DNA from: Candidatus Bathyarchaeota archaeon | GTDB lineage: Archaea > Thermoproteota > Bathyarchaeia > 40CM-2-53-6 > FEN-987 | Assembly: GCA_003152955.1 (NCBI GenBank) | Contig: PMBQ01000384.1 | Location: 1 to 6,395, forward strand | DNA length: 6,395 bases | Direction of reading: 5' to 3' | Made by a program: the position numbers and the translations under genes | The notes under the pieces: generated by a model | What the model saw: only the letters and a program-made list of their open reading frames with translations | Told to the model about the DNA's origin: nothing | The model's database searches: none | Shown here: positions 5,725 through 6,395 of the stretch, piece by piece | Layout of the letters: each line of letters opens with the position of its first letter | Position numbering within the stretch: the stretch's first letter is position 1

Positions 5725-6395
5725 ATGAATCGCACAATCATTGTTGGCATCGCTGTGCTGACACCGTCTTTCATACTTGCCCAGTCCTTTCATGAAGATC
5801 TGGACTCAGCGAAGACGGCTACTGATTCCTTGAGAGTGATATACAGGCACTTGGAGTACGGGTCGGGAGCATTCGATGACTTGAAGGAGACATGGGTAGT
5901 CACCGATCCATATCTAAACCGAGACCTTGTCAACCGCTTGGTGGATGGTGGTGCCATTCTGCAGAATGGGCTTCCACTTCGGAATTCAGAGATCGACAAA
6001 CTTCTCGGTGAACTTTACCAGGGGCGGGTACGTATTGTCGTCAAACGACGATCGTTTGACCAGGAACTTGAGAGTATCTCCATCATTGGTTCTTCAGTGG
6101 TGACAGATCCAATTGGCGATTGGGTGTACATTTCAAAACTCTTGTCAGTTCCTGACGACATTTACCAGGATATCAAGGCCAAGGACTATTCACATATTGA
6201 CATCACCAAAACGGAGCACGAATCCATTCAAAATACGAGTATTGACCTCCTGTTGCACGCCTACCATCCTGAGCTCATGCTCTGGAATACAAATGCTGAC
6301 ACGGGTGCGGCGAGAGATCGGTACACTTTTTCTGCCTTTGGGCGTATGGGGAATGAAAGCATTGATATGCCATTCTGGTTCAAGTCTTCAGTTGT
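5725..6395 (+). CDS. Secreted protein of unknown family, truncated by the right edge
   Basis: The frame is open from the ATG at 5725 to the window end: 223 complete codons and two further bases. GAGAG (5713-5717), seven bases before the ATG, is a modest ribosome binding site. A competing ATG at 5711 reaches a stop after five codons. The N-terminus is a signal peptide (IIVGIAVLTPSFILAQ; cleavage near residue 19-20), so export is expected. The mature part carries a mixed domain: VVTDPYLNRDLVNRLVDG at 58-75, a strand RVRIVVKRR at 101-109, and mostly acidic helical stretches at 140-180. From about residue 197 it becomes strand-like and aromatic (YTFSAFGRMG, MPFWFKSSV), as at the opening of a beta-barrel. 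That would repeat the plan of the preceding gene, a soluble N-terminal domain then a barrel. It follows that gene by 16 bases and is probably in the same operon. No enzyme motif is recognised; the barrel idea is tentative because the rest is missing. Confidence 0.85.
   Translation, partial: MNRTIIVGIAVLTPSFILAQSFHEDLDSAKTATDSLRVIYRHLEYGSGAFDDLKETWVVTDPYLNRDLVNRLVDGGAILQNGLPLRNSEIDKLLGELYQGRVRIVVKRRSFDQELESISIIGSSVVTDPIGDWVYISKLLSVPDDIYQDIKAKDYSHIDITKTEHESIQNTSIDLLLHAYHPELMLWNTNADTGAARDRYTFSAFGRMGNESIDMPFWFKSSV

Noticed and set aside
1..6395. CRISPR array, tRNA/rRNA gene, insertion sequence ends
   Set aside because: No regularly spaced repeats, no cloverleaf or rRNA-like segments, and no transposase or terminal inverted repeats were seen on either strand.

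Overview
The window looks like a chromosomal segment of a Gram-negative bacterium of moderate base composition (about half G+C by eye). Four of its five intact genes encode products with a signal peptide or N-terminal anchor, and at least one encodes an apparent outer-membrane beta-barrel. Ribosome binding sites of the AGGA/GGAG type precede most starts. The gene content would suit the wider Bacteroidota/Chlorobi/Ignavibacteria/Kapabacteria neighbourhood, but no ribosomal or taxonomic marker is present, so this is a guess.

Layout. Positions 1 to about 1154 hold no intact gene. Inside this stretch is a clear broken remnant of a caspase-family (peptidase C14) gene: the C-terminal piece at 601-840 keeps the family's HGLFTY-like segment and a textbook EF-hand loop. 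A weaker N-terminal piece lies at about 302-445. From 1155 onward five genes run on the plus strand with short spacing, probably one operon: a multi-span inner-membrane protein with a C-terminal coiled coil (1155-2024); a single-span anchored periplasmic protein (2080-2727); a secreted protein of about three beta-sandwich domains (2732-3832); a secreted protein with an N-terminal soluble domain, a Ser/Gly/Pro-rich linker and a C-terminal beta-barrel (3945-5708); and the start of another secreted protein cut by the right edge (5725 onward).

How they may work together. The set spans inner membrane, periplasm and outer membrane. The last two membrane helices of the first gene resemble GldL/PorL, with a Glu in the second helix of the pair. 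The next gene resembles the start of GldM/PorM, and the third carries tandem beta domains of the sort that form the periplasmic arm of GldM. The working hypothesis is a divergent, rearranged GldLM-type (type IX secretion/gliding) ion-driven motor with GldM split over two genes, linked to outer-membrane barrels. This rests on short motif resemblance and gene order read by eye, and no database search was possible.
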